Position numbers and translations under genes: made by a program | The notes under the pieces: generated by a model | What the model saw: the letters and a program-made list of their open reading frames with translations, nothing else | What the model was told of the DNA's origin: nothing | Database searches by the model: none | In this document: positions 41,724 to 50,600 of the stretch, piece by piece | Position numbering within the stretch: the stretch's first letter is position 1 | Layout of the letters: the number at the start of each line of letters is the position of its first letter | NCBI GenBank assembly: GCA_035536185.1 | Contig: DATLOM010000040.1 | Span: 1-50,885 of the forward strand | Reading direction: 5' to 3' | DNA: 50,885 nucleotides | Source of the DNA: GCA-2861595 sp035536185 | Lineage (GTDB): Bacteria; Actinomycetota; Acidimicrobiia; Acidimicrobiales; GCA-2861595

Positions 41724-42798
41724 AGGTCATGCGCCGGCCTCCAAGGCGGTGGTGGTGGGAACGGGGCTCATGGGAGCGTCCATCGGGATGGCCCTCCGAG
41801 CACGTGGGTGGCACGTGACGGGGCAGGACACCGATGCCCGCCGTGCCCAGCGGGCCCTGGAGCTGGGGGCCTTGGATTCGGTGGACGAGACGGGCCAGGG
41901 CTCGGGGGCGGAGATCACCTTCGTCGCCACCCCCGTGTCGTCCATCCCGACGGTGGCCAAGGCGGCACTGGCCGCCGGCGGCCTGGTCACCGACGTGGGC
42001 AGCGTGAAAGGCCCGATCGTGGCGTCCGTCGCCTCGTCGCGGTTCGTCGGCGGCCATCCCATGGCCGGCTCGGAGCAGGAGGGCGTGGAGGGGGCCGACC
42101 CTGAGCTGTTCGAGGGCGCTACGTGGGTCCTCACCCCTACCACCGGCACCGATCCGGCCGCCTTCGCCAGGGTCCGTGCCGTGATCTCGTCGCTGGGCGC
42201 CGACGTCGTCGCCATACCGCCGGAGCGCCACGACGAGCTGGTGGCCGTCGTCTCCCACGTGCCCCATCTGGCCGCGGCCACGCTCATGGGAATCGCCGCC
42301 GAGGGGGCCACCGAGCACGCGGCGATGCTGCGCCTGGCCGCCGGGGGCTTCCGCGACATGACACGGATCGCCGCCGGCCATCCCGGTATCTGGCCCGACA
42401 TCTGCGCCGAGAACAGGTCGGCCATCGTCGCCGCCCTCGACCGCTTCGTGACCGCCCTCGGCGAGGTACGCGACGTGGTGCTGGCCGGCGACCGGGCCAG
42501 GCTCCTGGAGGTGCTGGAGAGGGCCAGAGTGGCCCGCACGAACCTGCCGGCGCGCGCGCCCCGACCGGAGGACCTGGCTGAAGTCCGGGTTCCTGTTCCG
42601 GACCGCCCCGGCGCCGCCGCCCAGGTGCTGACCCTGGCCGCCGAGCTGGCCATCAACGTGGTCGACATGGAGACCGCGCACTCGGTGGAGGGGGACAGGG
42701 GCGTGCTGGTCCTGGTCGTGGACATCCGTGCCGCCGACCATCTGCGCCAGGCGCTGGTCGAACGGGGGTTCCGGCCTTCCGTGCAGCCACTCGGTTGA
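41707..42798 (+). CDS. tyrA: Prephenate dehydrogenase with C-terminal ACT domain
   Basis: 363 aa. NAD-binding loop VVGTGLMGASIGMALR, the substrate region GGHPMAGSEQEGVEGADP, and HVPHLAAATLM are typical of TyrA. Residues 290-363 form an ACT domain (VPDRPGAAAQVLTLAAELAI), the usual site for feedback by tyrosine. It uses prephenate made by the overlapping aroH product. Confidence 0.95.
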   Translation: MTSPSEGHAPASKAVVVGTGLMGASIGMALRARGWHVTGQDTDARRAQRALELGALDSVDETGQGSGAEITFVATPVSSIPTVAKAALAAGGLVTDVGSVKGPIVASVASSRFVGGHPMAGSEQEGVEGADPELFEGATWVLTPTTGTDPAAFARVRAVISSLGADVVAIPPERHDELVAVVSHVPHLAAATLMGIAAEGATEHAAMLRLAAGGFRDMTRIAAGHPGIWPDICAENRSAIVAALDRFVTALGEVRDVVLAGDRARLLEVLERARVARTNLPARAPRPEDLAEVRVPVPDRPGAAAQVLTLAAELAINVVDMETAHSVEGDRGVLVLVVDIRAADHLRQALVERGFRPSVQPLG

Positions 42799-44066
42799 CG
42801 GTGTTCGAGCTGGCGGGGGGCCGCCCCCTGCGGGGATCGGTCCGGGTCCCCGGCGACAAGTCGATCTCCCATCGCGCCCTGATGATGGCGGCCCTGGCCG
42901 ATGGCACATCCCGGATATCGGGCTTGTCGTCGGGTCGGGACGTGGCCCACACGGGCTCGGCCATCAGGGCCCTTGGTGCTTTGGTAGAGGAGGATCGGGT
43001 CACCGGCGGAGTTGGGCTGCTGCACGCAACCGATGGCCCGATCGACGTAGGCAACTCCGGGACCACGATCCGGTTGCTCAGTGGGCTGTGTGCCCGCTTT
43101 CCCTGGCGGACGGTCCTCCTGGGTGACGAGTCCATCGCCCGCCGGCCCATGGACCGGGTGGCAGTGCCGCTGCGCCAGATGGGTGCCGGAGTAGTGGGAC
43201 GCACCGAGGACGGAGGCGGGACGTTCCCGCCGTTGACCGTCAACGGTGGAGGCTTGCGGGGGATCGAGTACCGCCTGCCCGTGGCCAGCGCCCAGGTGAA
43301 AGGCGCCGTTCTGCTGGCCGCTTTGGGGGCCGAGGGTGAGACGGTCGTGCGTGAGTCGGTGCGGACGCGGACGCACACCGAGGAGATGTTGGGTGCTTTC
43401 GGGGCCGACGTGGAGGTGAGCGGGGACGGGCTGACCACCGTCGTGCGGCCTTCGGATGTAGAGCCTTTCGAGATCGAGGTCCCCGGTGATCCGTCGCAGG
43501 GGGCGTTCTGGGTGGTGGCCGCCAGCGTCGTTCCCGGCAGTGAGCTCACGGTCGAGCCGGTGTACCTGGGCCCGGGGCGGAGTGGCTTTCTCGACGTGCT
43601 GCGGCGGATGGGCGCGGACCTCGACGTCGAGCCGGTGGGGCCTGCTGCCGGCCGGCTGCACGTGCGCCATGCCCCGCTGCACGCCACCGACGTCGGCGGC
43701 GATGAGGTCCCGGGGCTCGTGGACGAGATCCCGGTCCTGGCTGTCGCCGCGGTTTTCGCCGAGGGGGTGACGACCTTCCGCGACGCCTCCGAGCTGCGGG
43801 TGAAGGAGAGCGACCGGATCACGACGGTGGCCGCCGAGCTGTCCGCCCTCGGCGCCGCCGTGGAGCCTCGGCCGGACGGCCTGGTGGTCACCGGACCGGC
43901 GACCCTGCGGGGAGCGCCGGTCCGCTCCCACGGCGACCACCGGCTGGCCATGGCCCTGGCCGTGGCCGCGCTGGTGGCCGAGGGTTCCAGCCGCATAGAA
44001 GGATGGGAGGCGGTGGCGACCAGCTACCCCGGGTTCGAGGAGGATCTTCGCCGGCTGTGGGAGTAG
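42795..44066 (+). CDS. aroA: 3-phosphoshikimate 1-carboxyvinyltransferase (EPSP synthase)
   Basis: 423 aa, full length. Signatures: GDKSISHRALMMAALADG, GNSGTTIRLLSG, RVKESDRI and GDHRLAMALAV. It makes EPSP in the shikimate pathway, upstream of chorismate. The TTG at 42795 overlaps the tyrA stop as TTGA; a GTG two codons later is also possible. Its placement after aroH and tyrA makes this a Tyr/Phe-directed aromatic cluster. Confidence 0.96.
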   Translation: MTVFELAGGRPLRGSVRVPGDKSISHRALMMAALADGTSRISGLSSGRDVAHTGSAIRALGALVEEDRVTGGVGLLHATDGPIDVGNSGTTIRLLSGLCARFPWRTVLLGDESIARRPMDRVAVPLRQMGAGVVGRTEDGGGTFPPLTVNGGGLRGIEYRLPVASAQVKGAVLLAALGAEGETVVRESVRTRTHTEEMLGAFGADVEVSGDGLTTVVRPSDVEPFEIEVPGDPSQGAFWVVAASVVPGSELTVEPVYLGPGRSGFLDVLRRMGADLDVEPVGPAAGRLHVRHAPLHATDVGGDEVPGLVDEIPVLAVAAVFAEGVTTFRDASELRVKESDRITTVAAELSALGAAVEPRPDGLVVTGPATLRGAPVRSHGDHRLAMALAVAALVAEGSSRIEGWEAVATSYPGFEEDLRRLWE

Positions 44067-44686
44067 TCATCGCCATCGACGGCCCCGCCGGGTCCGGGAA
44101 GTCCACCATCGCCAGGGAGGTCGCGGCCAGGCTCGGCTTCGCCTACCTCGACACCGGGGCCATGTACCGGGCCGTCACCTTCGCCGTCCTGAGCCGGGAG
44201 GTCGACCCGTCCGATACCGCCGGAGTCGCCGGCGTCGCCAAGGATGTGCGGATCGATCTCGGCCCGCCGGTGATGGTCGACGGCATGGACGCCACCGCGG
44301 CCATCCGCAGCCCAGAGGTCACCGGGCTGGTGAGCAAGGTGGCGGCGCAGCCCGACGTGCGGTCCGAGATGGTGCGGCGCCAACGAGAGCTGGCCGGGGC
44401 GATGAACGACGTGGTGGTCGAGGGCCGGGACATCACCACCGTTGTCTTCCCCGACGCCGAGGTGAAGGTCTTCCTGACGGCCAGCCAGGAGGAGCGGGCC
44501 GGGCGCCGGGCCCGGCAGGACTCGGACCCCGACACCGGGGCGGTGGCCCAGGACCTGGCCCGCCGCGACCGGTTCGACTCGACCCGCTCGGCGTCACCCC
44601 TCCGGGTCTCCGATTCCGCCGTGGTGATCGACACCACCAAGTGCACGATCGACGAGGTCGTCGTGCAGGTGCTGAGCCTGGTGTGA
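44057..44686 (+). CDS. cmk: Cytidylate kinase
   Basis: 209 aa. It phosphorylates CMP and dCMP. The P-loop is IDGPAGSGKSTIAREVA, followed by LGFAYLDTGAMYRAVTF and VVEGRDITTVVFPDAEVKVF, all canonical. GTG 44057 places the start just before the first strand and overlaps aroA by 10 nt; the frame is open to 44003. Positional match to Rv1712. Confidence 0.95.
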   Translation: MGVVIAIDGPAGSGKSTIAREVAARLGFAYLDTGAMYRAVTFAVLSREVDPSDTAGVAGVAKDVRIDLGPPVMVDGMDATAAIRSPEVTGLVSKVAAQPDVRSEMVRRQRELAGAMNDVVVEGRDITTVVFPDAEVKVFLTASQEERAGRRARQDSDPDTGAVAQDLARRDRFDSTRSASPLRVSDSAVVIDTTKCTIDEVVVQVLSLV

Positions 44687-45333
44687 CCCGCCGCGACATC
44701 ATCTTCTACCGGATCTGCCGCGACGCCCTCGCCCTGTTCTGCCACCTCGTGTGGCGGCTGCGGGTCGAGGGGCGCGAGCGGCTCCCGGAGGGCCCGTTCA
44801 TCCTCGCCCCCGTCCACCGATCGAACATCGACACGCCCCTCGCCGGCGCCATCACCAAGCGGAGGATGTGCTTCCTGGGCAAGGAGTCCATGTGGAAGTA
44901 CAGGGCATCGGCCTGGCTCTTCAACAACCTCGGCGGCGTCCCCGTACGGCGGGGGACGAGTGACCGGGAGGCCCTGCGCAAGTGCATGGACGTGCTCGAG
45001 CGGGGCGAGCCGCTGGTGATCTTCCCCGAAGGCGGCCGGCGCACAGGCCCGATCCTCGAGCCTCTCCAGGAAGGCGCCGCCTACCTGGCCGTACGAGCCG
45101 GCGTGCCGATAGTCCCTGTAGGGATCGGCGGGTCGGCGCGGGCCATGCCCATCGGTGCCAAGCTGATGCGCCCCACGCGGGTCCACATCGTGGTGGGGGA
45201 CCCGATCCTCCCCCCCGCCCCGGAGGACGGCAAGCGTCCCCCCCGCCGGGCCGTGCGGGAGCTGAACGAGCGCCTCCACGACGAGATCCAGCGCCTCTTC
45301 GACGAGGCCCAGATCAAAGCCGGCGCCCGCTGA
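44683..45333 (+). CDS. plsC: 1-acyl-sn-glycerol-3-phosphate acyltransferase family protein
   Basis: 216 aa. Motif I HRSNIDT (HX4D-type), motif II around GKESMWK and GGVPVRRG, motif III VIFPEGGRRTGP and motif IV VPIVPVGIGG identify a PlsC-type acyltransferase making phosphatidic acid or a related lipid. No clear membrane helix; binding to the membrane is probably peripheral. GTG 44683 overlaps the cmk stop as GTGA. Fused or adjacent cmk-plsC-der arrangements are common in actinobacteria and firmicutes. Confidence 0.93.
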   Translation: MTRRDIIFYRICRDALALFCHLVWRLRVEGRERLPEGPFILAPVHRSNIDTPLAGAITKRRMCFLGKESMWKYRASAWLFNNLGGVPVRRGTSDREALRKCMDVLERGEPLVIFPEGGRRTGPILEPLQEGAAYLAVRAGVPIVPVGIGGSARAMPIGAKLMRPTRVHIVVGDPILPPAPEDGKRPPRRAVRELNERLHDEIQRLFDEAQIKAGAR

Positions 45334-45346
45334 CCCGCGCCCCGTC

Positions 45347-45454
45347 AGTGCAGCCCGGTGGAACTACGGACACCTTTGCTGATGCAGCATCGAAGCCGTC
45401 GCGAAACGCTAGAGCCATGTCGCAAACGTGCCCGTAGTTCCGTAGGGCTGCACT
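45347..45454. repeat. Long inverted repeat between plsC and ispH
   Basis: The arms 45347-45369 and 45432-45454 are 23 nt each and complementary except for three central positions (AGTGCAGCCC and GGAACTACGG pair perfectly). They enclose 62 nt. The structure fills the whole spacer between the convergent stops. It could be a bidirectional terminator, but it is long for that and has the outline of a MITE-like element. Confidence 0.8.
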
Positions 45455-46497
45455 CAGCGGGCGAGGGCGTCGAGAACGTCGCTGGCGGCCAATGCGCGGT
45501 CGTCGGCCAGCAGCGTGGATCTCGCCGGCGGGGCGAGCAACGAGCCCGATGCTGCCGCGGCGGCGGCCCGGAGCAGGTCCCGCAGCTCACGGGGAGGAGG
45601 GAAGTACTCGTCCTCGTCGGTGACGGCCACGACCTCCACGCCCTCTGTCGGAGCCAGCCGGTCCACCACAGCCCGCACCAGCTCCTCGGGTGCGGACGCG
45701 CCGGCGGTCACACCCACGCGGCCGTGGAGATCGGCGGGTATCTCGTCGGGTGAGTTGATTCGGTACACGGGGCCCCGGCACTGGGCCCGCGCGACCTTCT
45801 CGAGCGCGACCGTGTTGGAGGAGTTCGCCGACCCGATGACGACGATGGCATCTGCCTTCTCGGCGATGACCCGCAGAGCCGACTGCCTGTTGGTGGTGGC
45901 GAAGCAGAGGTCGCTGCGACCAGGCATCCACATCTCCGGGAACCGCTCCATGGTCGCGTCCCGGACGTCCGCCCATTCGTCCATGCTCAGCGTGGTCTGG
46001 GCCAGGAAGGCCACGGGCTGGTCAGGAGCGATGTCGAGCGCCCCCACGTCCTCCGGCTTCTCGACCAGCCGTACCGAATCGGGGGCCACCGCCATCGTGC
46101 CGACGGCCTCGTCGTGGCCGGCGTGGCCGACGTAGACGACGGTGTAGCCCTTACCGGCCCGCACCTTCACCTCGTGGTGAACCTTTGTCACCAGAGGGCA
46201 CACGGCGTCCACGACCACGCCGCCGTTCGATCGCGCCGCGGCGACGACCTCGGGCGCCGACCCGTGCGCGCTCAACATGAGCGGCGCGCCGGGAGGAACT
46301 GCCGCCACGTCGTCGACGAACACCACGCCCAGGCGCCGGAACCGATCTACCACGATCTGGTTGTGGACGATCTCGTGGTAGCAGTACACCGGCGGCTCGA
46401 ACACCCGGACCATCCACGCCAGCGCCTTGATGGCCATCTCCACGCCGGCACAGAACCCACGAGGCGCCGCCAATAACACCAAGTCAACGGCCACCAC
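45454..46497 (-). CDS. ispH: 4-hydroxy-3-methylbut-2-enyl diphosphate reductase
   Basis: 347 aa. The last MEP-pathway enzyme, giving IPP and DMAPP. The three iron-sulfur Cys are in RGFCAGVEMAI, VVDAVCPLVTKVH and SDLCFATTNRQ, and active-site His/Glu residues are present in EIVHN and VGHAGHDEA. It starts with ATG 46497. A C-terminal extension of about 40 Ala-rich residues after the fold is probably disordered. Confidence 0.95.
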   Translation of the reverse strand: MVAVDLVLLAAPRGFCAGVEMAIKALAWMVRVFEPPVYCYHEIVHNQIVVDRFRRLGVVFVDDVAAVPPGAPLMLSAHGSAPEVVAAARSNGGVVVDAVCPLVTKVHHEVKVRAGKGYTVVYVGHAGHDEAVGTMAVAPDSVRLVEKPEDVGALDIAPDQPVAFLAQTTLSMDEWADVRDATMERFPEMWMPGRSDLCFATTNRQSALRVIAEKADAIVVIGSANSSNTVALEKVARAQCRGPVYRINSPDEIPADLHGRVGVTAGASAPEELVRAVVDRLAPTEGVEVVAVTDEDEYFPPPRELRDLLRAAAAAASGSLLAPPARSTLLADDRALAASDVLDALAR

Positions 46498-46569
46498 CAG
46501 AGGTTAGTAACGCTCCGCCTACACCCGTCACCGCCCCAGAGGGCATCTGGGCCGCTGTCCAAAAGGGGC

Positions 46570-46623
46570 GGCCGCCATGGAGGCGGGGGAGGGTCAAGTT
46601 CCGGAGGAGCCACCATGGCGGCC
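46570..46623. repeat. Inverted repeat upstream of the DUF512 gene
   Basis: GGCCGCCATGG (46570-46580) and CCATGGCGGCC (46613-46623) are perfect inverted copies 32 nt apart, in the 180-nt divergent spacer between ispH and the DUF512 gene. It may be an operator pair or a hairpin; no partner is known. Confidence 0.6.
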
Positions 46624-46677
46624 ACCCCACGCGCAAGCACTGAGTGACCGCCACCCGCGGACCGGTAGCCTGGCGCC

Positions 46678-48090
46678 ATGTCGCTGCCTCGGGTGGTGGC
46701 CGTGAACGACGGCTCACCCGCCGCCCGGGCCGGCCTGCAACCCGGTGACGAGATCGTCGCCATGAGCGGGCAGGTACCCCGGGACGTCATCCAGTACCGC
46801 CTCCTCGCCGACGAGCCCGATGTCGAGCTCGAGGTCGGCCGCGGCGGCTTGCAGCTCAGCATCATGGTCTCGAAGGAGGCCGGAGAGCCGCTTGGTGCGG
46901 AGGTCTCCTCCGCGCTGTTCGACCAGGTCCGCACCTGCGACAACCATTGCGAGTTCTGCTTCATCTTCCAGCTTCCGCCGGGAATGCGGAAGAGCCTCTA
47001 CCTGAAGGACGACGACTACCGGCTGTCGTTCCTCTACGGGAACTTCACGACGCTCACCCGGTTCACCGAGCTCGACCTCGAACGGATAGTGACGGAGCGG
47101 CTCAGCCCTCTCTACGTCAGCATCCACGCCACCGACGGCGACGTCCGCAGCCGGATGTTGCGTAACCGGCGGGGTTCGACCAGCCTGCGCTGGCTACGGG
47201 CCCTGCTCGACCACGGGATCGAGGTCCACGGGCAGGTGGTCGTGTGCCCCGGCATCAACGACGGCGACGTGCTCGACGACACCCTGGCGGGCGTTCTCGA
47301 CGTCTATCCCGAGTTGGCCAGCGTGGCCGTGGTGCCTCTCGGAGTCAGTCGCTGGTCCAAGGAGCCGGCCATGCGGCCGCACCTCCCGGGAGAGGCCGCG
47401 GCTGTAGTGGACAGCGTCGAGGAGTGGCAGAAGGTGTTCCACCACGTGCTCGGCCGCCGGCTCGTCTTCGCCGCCGACGAGTACTACCTGCTGGCCGGCC
47501 GACCCTTCCCGCCGGCAGAGGCGTACGAGGGCTTCGCCATGCACGAGGACGGCATCGGCATGGCCCGTCTCCTGGCCGAGACCCTCACGGGCAAGAGGGA
47601 CGACGCCATCGGCGTCCAGGCCGGGTTCTTCTCCTGGGTGGACGGCGCGCCCGCGGAGGGGTACCGCGCACCGCGAGTGTCCGCCCGGGCCTATGCCCCT
47701 GCTCCACTGATCACGGCAGAAGCCGGCGCCGGCGCCGGCGCCCGTGCCCGTATAGGCATCATCACCGGCACCTACGGAGCCGCCGTGCTCGCCCCTCTGC
47801 TGGAAGGCGTAGGCGAAGGGGGAGTGCGCCTCGTGCCCGTCGAGAACCGCTTCTTCGGGGGCAACATCGGCGTCACCGGGCTGATGGTGGGGGAGGACGT
47901 GGCCGCCGCGCTGGCGGGGGAGCCCGAAGGCGACCGGTACCTGCTGCCCGACGTCTGCCTCTCCAACGGCGTCTTCCTCGACGGCACCTCGCCCTCGGCC
48001 CTTCCCCGTGCCGTGGAGATCGTGCCCACCGACGGCGCCTCGCTGCGACAGGCGCTCCTAGGGCCGGTCCCGACGCCGGCGCCGGCATGA
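46678..48090 (+). CDS. PDZ / radical-SAM / DUF512 protein
   Basis: 470 aa. Residues 1-70 are a PDZ-like domain (NDGSPAARAGLQPGDEIVAM). The radical-SAM cluster motif follows as CDNHCEFC at about residues 87-94, a CxxxCxxC pattern. The C-terminal half is DUF512 (LLAGRPFPPAEAYEGF, VENRFFGGNIGVTGL). The family has no established reaction but is nearly always next to der, suggesting a link to ribosome assembly or translation. ATG overlap with der (ATGA). Confidence 0.93.
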   Translation: MSLPRVVAVNDGSPAARAGLQPGDEIVAMSGQVPRDVIQYRLLADEPDVELEVGRGGLQLSIMVSKEAGEPLGAEVSSALFDQVRTCDNHCEFCFIFQLPPGMRKSLYLKDDDYRLSFLYGNFTTLTRFTELDLERIVTERLSPLYVSIHATDGDVRSRMLRNRRGSTSLRWLRALLDHGIEVHGQVVVCPGINDGDVLDDTLAGVLDVYPELASVAVVPLGVSRWSKEPAMRPHLPGEAAAVVDSVEEWQKVFHHVLGRRLVFAADEYYLLAGRPFPPAEAYEGFAMHEDGIGMARLLAETLTGKRDDAIGVQAGFFSWVDGAPAEGYRAPRVSARAYAPAPLITAEAGAGAGARARIGIITGTYGAAVLAPLLEGVGEGGVRLVPVENRFFGGNIGVTGLMVGEDVAAALAGEPEGDRYLLPDVCLSNGVFLDGTSPSALPRAVEIVPTDGASLRQALLGPVPTPAPA

Positions 48091-49490
48091 CCTCGCCCGA
48101 GGGCGCCGGCCACTCCGTCTCCGTGAAAGGAGAGGAAGCCGGAGCTCCCCGCCGGCGGGGTACACCGCCGGTCGTCGCCGTGGTCGGGCGCCCCAACGTC
48201 GGCAAGTCGACGCTGGTGAACAGGATCGTGGGCCGCCGCGAAGCGATCGTCGAGGAGCGCCCTGGCGTCACCCGCGACCGCAAGGAGCTCCCTGCCGAGT
48301 GGGTTGGCCGCCCCTTCACGATCGTCGACACCGGCGGCTGGCTCGACACCCACAACCCGCTCGACCGCCAGGTCAGCGCCCAGGCCGAGCGAGCCATCGC
48401 CGCCGCCGACCTCCTGCTCCTGGTGGTGGACGCCGCGGTGGGCGCCACCGACGAGGACGACCGGGTGGCCCGCCTCCTGCGCCGATCGGACAAACCCGTG
48501 ATCCTGGTTGCCAACAAGGTCGACTCCGAGGGACGCGAATCCGATGCGTGGGCTCTGGGCCGCCTCGGTCTCGGCGACCCCTGGCTCGTCTCCGCCCTCC
48601 ACGGCCGGGGCACCGGCGATCTGCTCGACGAGGTCGTCCGCCTCCTTCCCGACGACGCGGGCGCCACCGCCGCCGAACCCGACGCTGGTGATCTCCCCGA
48701 GCAGGAGGACGACCCCGCCGCAGGTGTCCCCGCCGTGGCCATCGTGGGCCGGCCCAACGTGGGCAAGTCGACGCTGTTCAACCGGCTCATCGGAGACGAA
48801 CGGGCCGTCGTGCACGACCTTCCCGGCACCACACGAGACGCCATCGACACCCTCATCGAAACCGAGGTGGGGCCGCTGCGCCTGGTGGACACCGCCGGAA
48901 TGCGACGCAAGTCACGGGTGGGGGAGGGGCCGGAGTACTACTCGCTGGTCCGCGCCCTCCAGGCCATCGACCGGGCCGACGCCGCCGTCCTCATGATCGA
49001 CGCCACCGAGGGAGTGACCCATGAGGACCAGCGCCTGGCCGAGCGCATCGACGCCGCCGGCAGCCCCATCGTCATCGTGCTCAACAAGTGGGAGACGTTG
49101 AACGCCGAGGAGCGTGCTGCGGTCCGGGAGGACATCGCCGACCGGCTGGCCTTCCTCGGGTACGCGCCGGTCCTCAAGATCAGCGCCCGTACCGGCCTCG
49201 GCGTGCAGAAGCTGCTGCCCGCCCTGGCCCTGGCCATCGACGCGTACCACCGCAGGGTCCCGACCGCCGATCTCAACAAGCTCATCCAGCAGGCGCAGGC
49301 GGCCCATCCTCCTCCCAAGTGCCGCATCCTCTACGCCACCCAGGGCGCCGTGGACCCGCCCACGTTCACCCTCTTCGCCAGCCGCAGCCTTCCCGCTCCC
49401 TACCTCCGATATCTGGAGGGGCGCATCCGCGACCACTTCGGGTTCGGCCCCACGCCGTTGAAGCTGCGGGTCCGCCGGCGGGGCGACTGA
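48087..49490 (+). CDS. der: Ribosome-assembly GTPase Der (EngA)
   Basis: 467 aa with two GTPase domains and a KH-like C-terminus. G1 loops: VGRPNVGKST twice (about residues 34 and 230). G3: DTGGW and DTAGM. G4: NKVD and NKWE. It acts in 50S subunit assembly. A Gly/Pro/Arg-rich N-terminal extension of about 30 residues precedes the first domain. The start ATG 48087 overlaps the DUF512 stop. Positional match to Rv1713. Confidence 0.96.
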   Translation: MTSPEGAGHSVSVKGEEAGAPRRRGTPPVVAVVGRPNVGKSTLVNRIVGRREAIVEERPGVTRDRKELPAEWVGRPFTIVDTGGWLDTHNPLDRQVSAQAERAIAAADLLLLVVDAAVGATDEDDRVARLLRRSDKPVILVANKVDSEGRESDAWALGRLGLGDPWLVSALHGRGTGDLLDEVVRLLPDDAGATAAEPDAGDLPEQEDDPAAGVPAVAIVGRPNVGKSTLFNRLIGDERAVVHDLPGTTRDAIDTLIETEVGPLRLVDTAGMRRKSRVGEGPEYYSLVRALQAIDRADAAVLMIDATEGVTHEDQRLAERIDAAGSPIVIVLNKWETLNAEERAAVREDIADRLAFLGYAPVLKISARTGLGVQKLLPALALAIDAYHRRVPTADLNKLIQQAQAAHPPPKCRILYATQGAVDPPTFTLFASRSLPAPYLRYLEGRIRDHFGFGPTPLKLRVRRRGD

Positions 49491-49512
49491 GGCCGGGGTA
49501 GGTTCGGGGTAG

Positions 49513-50598
49513 ATGGTGGACAGGCCCGTTCTGATGATCGTGGCCTTGGCTTGCGCTGCTGCTGCCCTGGTGTGGGGACGCTCGGCGGTCCGGCTGCAGC
49601 GGACCTGGCGGCGCATCAGCGGGACCGAGGGCAGCTCGGGGGCCGGCGCGCAGGCCGCGCACCTGGCGTTCCGGAAGGAAACGCACAACGTCCTGCTCTA
49701 CGCCCTGCTGGCCGTGGTGAGCGCGGTCAGCTCCTTCACCAAGGGTTCGGCCATCCATCTCGCCTTCCTGGTCCTGCTCCTGCCCGTGGGCGTCTCCATC
49801 CGCTACGGCCGGCGCATCCTGAGCGAGGCCCGCCTCGCCGAGCAACGCTGGTTGCTCGAACGCAGGGCCCAGGAGGTGCTGGATCAGAACGCGCAGTTCA
49901 CGCCCATGCGCTGGGCCGCCCGTCTCGCTCCCGACGAGCTGCCCACGATGCAGGGCTTCGAGATCGCCCACGTCTACGAGCCGGGAACAGGCGCGCTCGC
50001 CGGCGACTTCTACGACCTGTACCCGACCGGGTCCAGCCGTCTCGCCGCGGTGATCGGAGACGTGGCCGGTCATGGCATCGAGCCCTCGATCACCGCCTTC
50101 CAGGTGAAGTACCTGCTGCGGGTGTTCCTCAAGCAGTACCGCGACCCCGGTCAGGCGTTGCAGGAGCTGAACCTCGTCCTGTCGGCCCAGGCCCGGCCCG
50201 AGGACCTGGTGTCGCTGTGCGTGGTGGTGTTCGACCAGCGCGCCGCCACGTTGCGGTTCGCCTCGGCGGGCCACCCCGCGGCCTGGTTGTGGCACGACGG
50301 CGAGGTGCGGGCGCTCCGGTCCACCGGCCCCATGCTCACCCTCGACTTCAAGGGCACCTACTACAGCCGCGAGGTCGACCTGCTGCCGGGCGACGTTGTG
50401 CTTCTCTACACCGACGGCCTGGCCGAGGCCCGTTCCGGCGAGCAGCTGTTCGGCGAGGAGCGCATTGGCGCCATGTTGAGGCGCGATCCGGGACAGGATG
50501 CGACCACCATGTGCAAAGCGATGCTGGAGACGGCGAGGGACTTCGCTTCGGGGCCGCTGACCGACGATGTCGCCATCCTCGCCGTGCGCAGGATCTGA
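49513..50598 (+). CDS. Membrane-anchored SpoIIE-type PP2C phosphatase
   Basis: 361 aa. A helix at about residues 5-23 and a hydrophobic pair at about 60-95 anchor the protein. Residues 120-361 form the PP2C/SpoIIE domain with the metal-binding motifs AGDFYDLY, IGDVAGHGIEPS, FASAGHPAAWL, LYTDGLAEAR and LTDDVAILAVRR. Such phosphatases typically act on anti-sigma-factor antagonists; no such partner is nearby, so the target is unknown. GTAGGTTCGGGGTAG lies before the ATG. Confidence 0.93.
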   Translation: MVDRPVLMIVALACAAAALVWGRSAVRLQRTWRRISGTEGSSGAGAQAAHLAFRKETHNVLLYALLAVVSAVSSFTKGSAIHLAFLVLLLPVGVSIRYGRRILSEARLAEQRWLLERRAQEVLDQNAQFTPMRWAARLAPDELPTMQGFEIAHVYEPGTGALAGDFYDLYPTGSSRLAAVIGDVAGHGIEPSITAFQVKYLLRVFLKQYRDPGQALQELNLVLSAQARPEDLVSLCVVVFDQRAATLRFASAGHPAAWLWHDGEVRALRSTGPMLTLDFKGTYYSREVDLLPGDVVLLYTDGLAEARSGEQLFGEERIGAMLRRDPGQDATTMCKAMLETARDFASGPLTDDVAILAVRRI

Positions 50599-50600
50599 CG

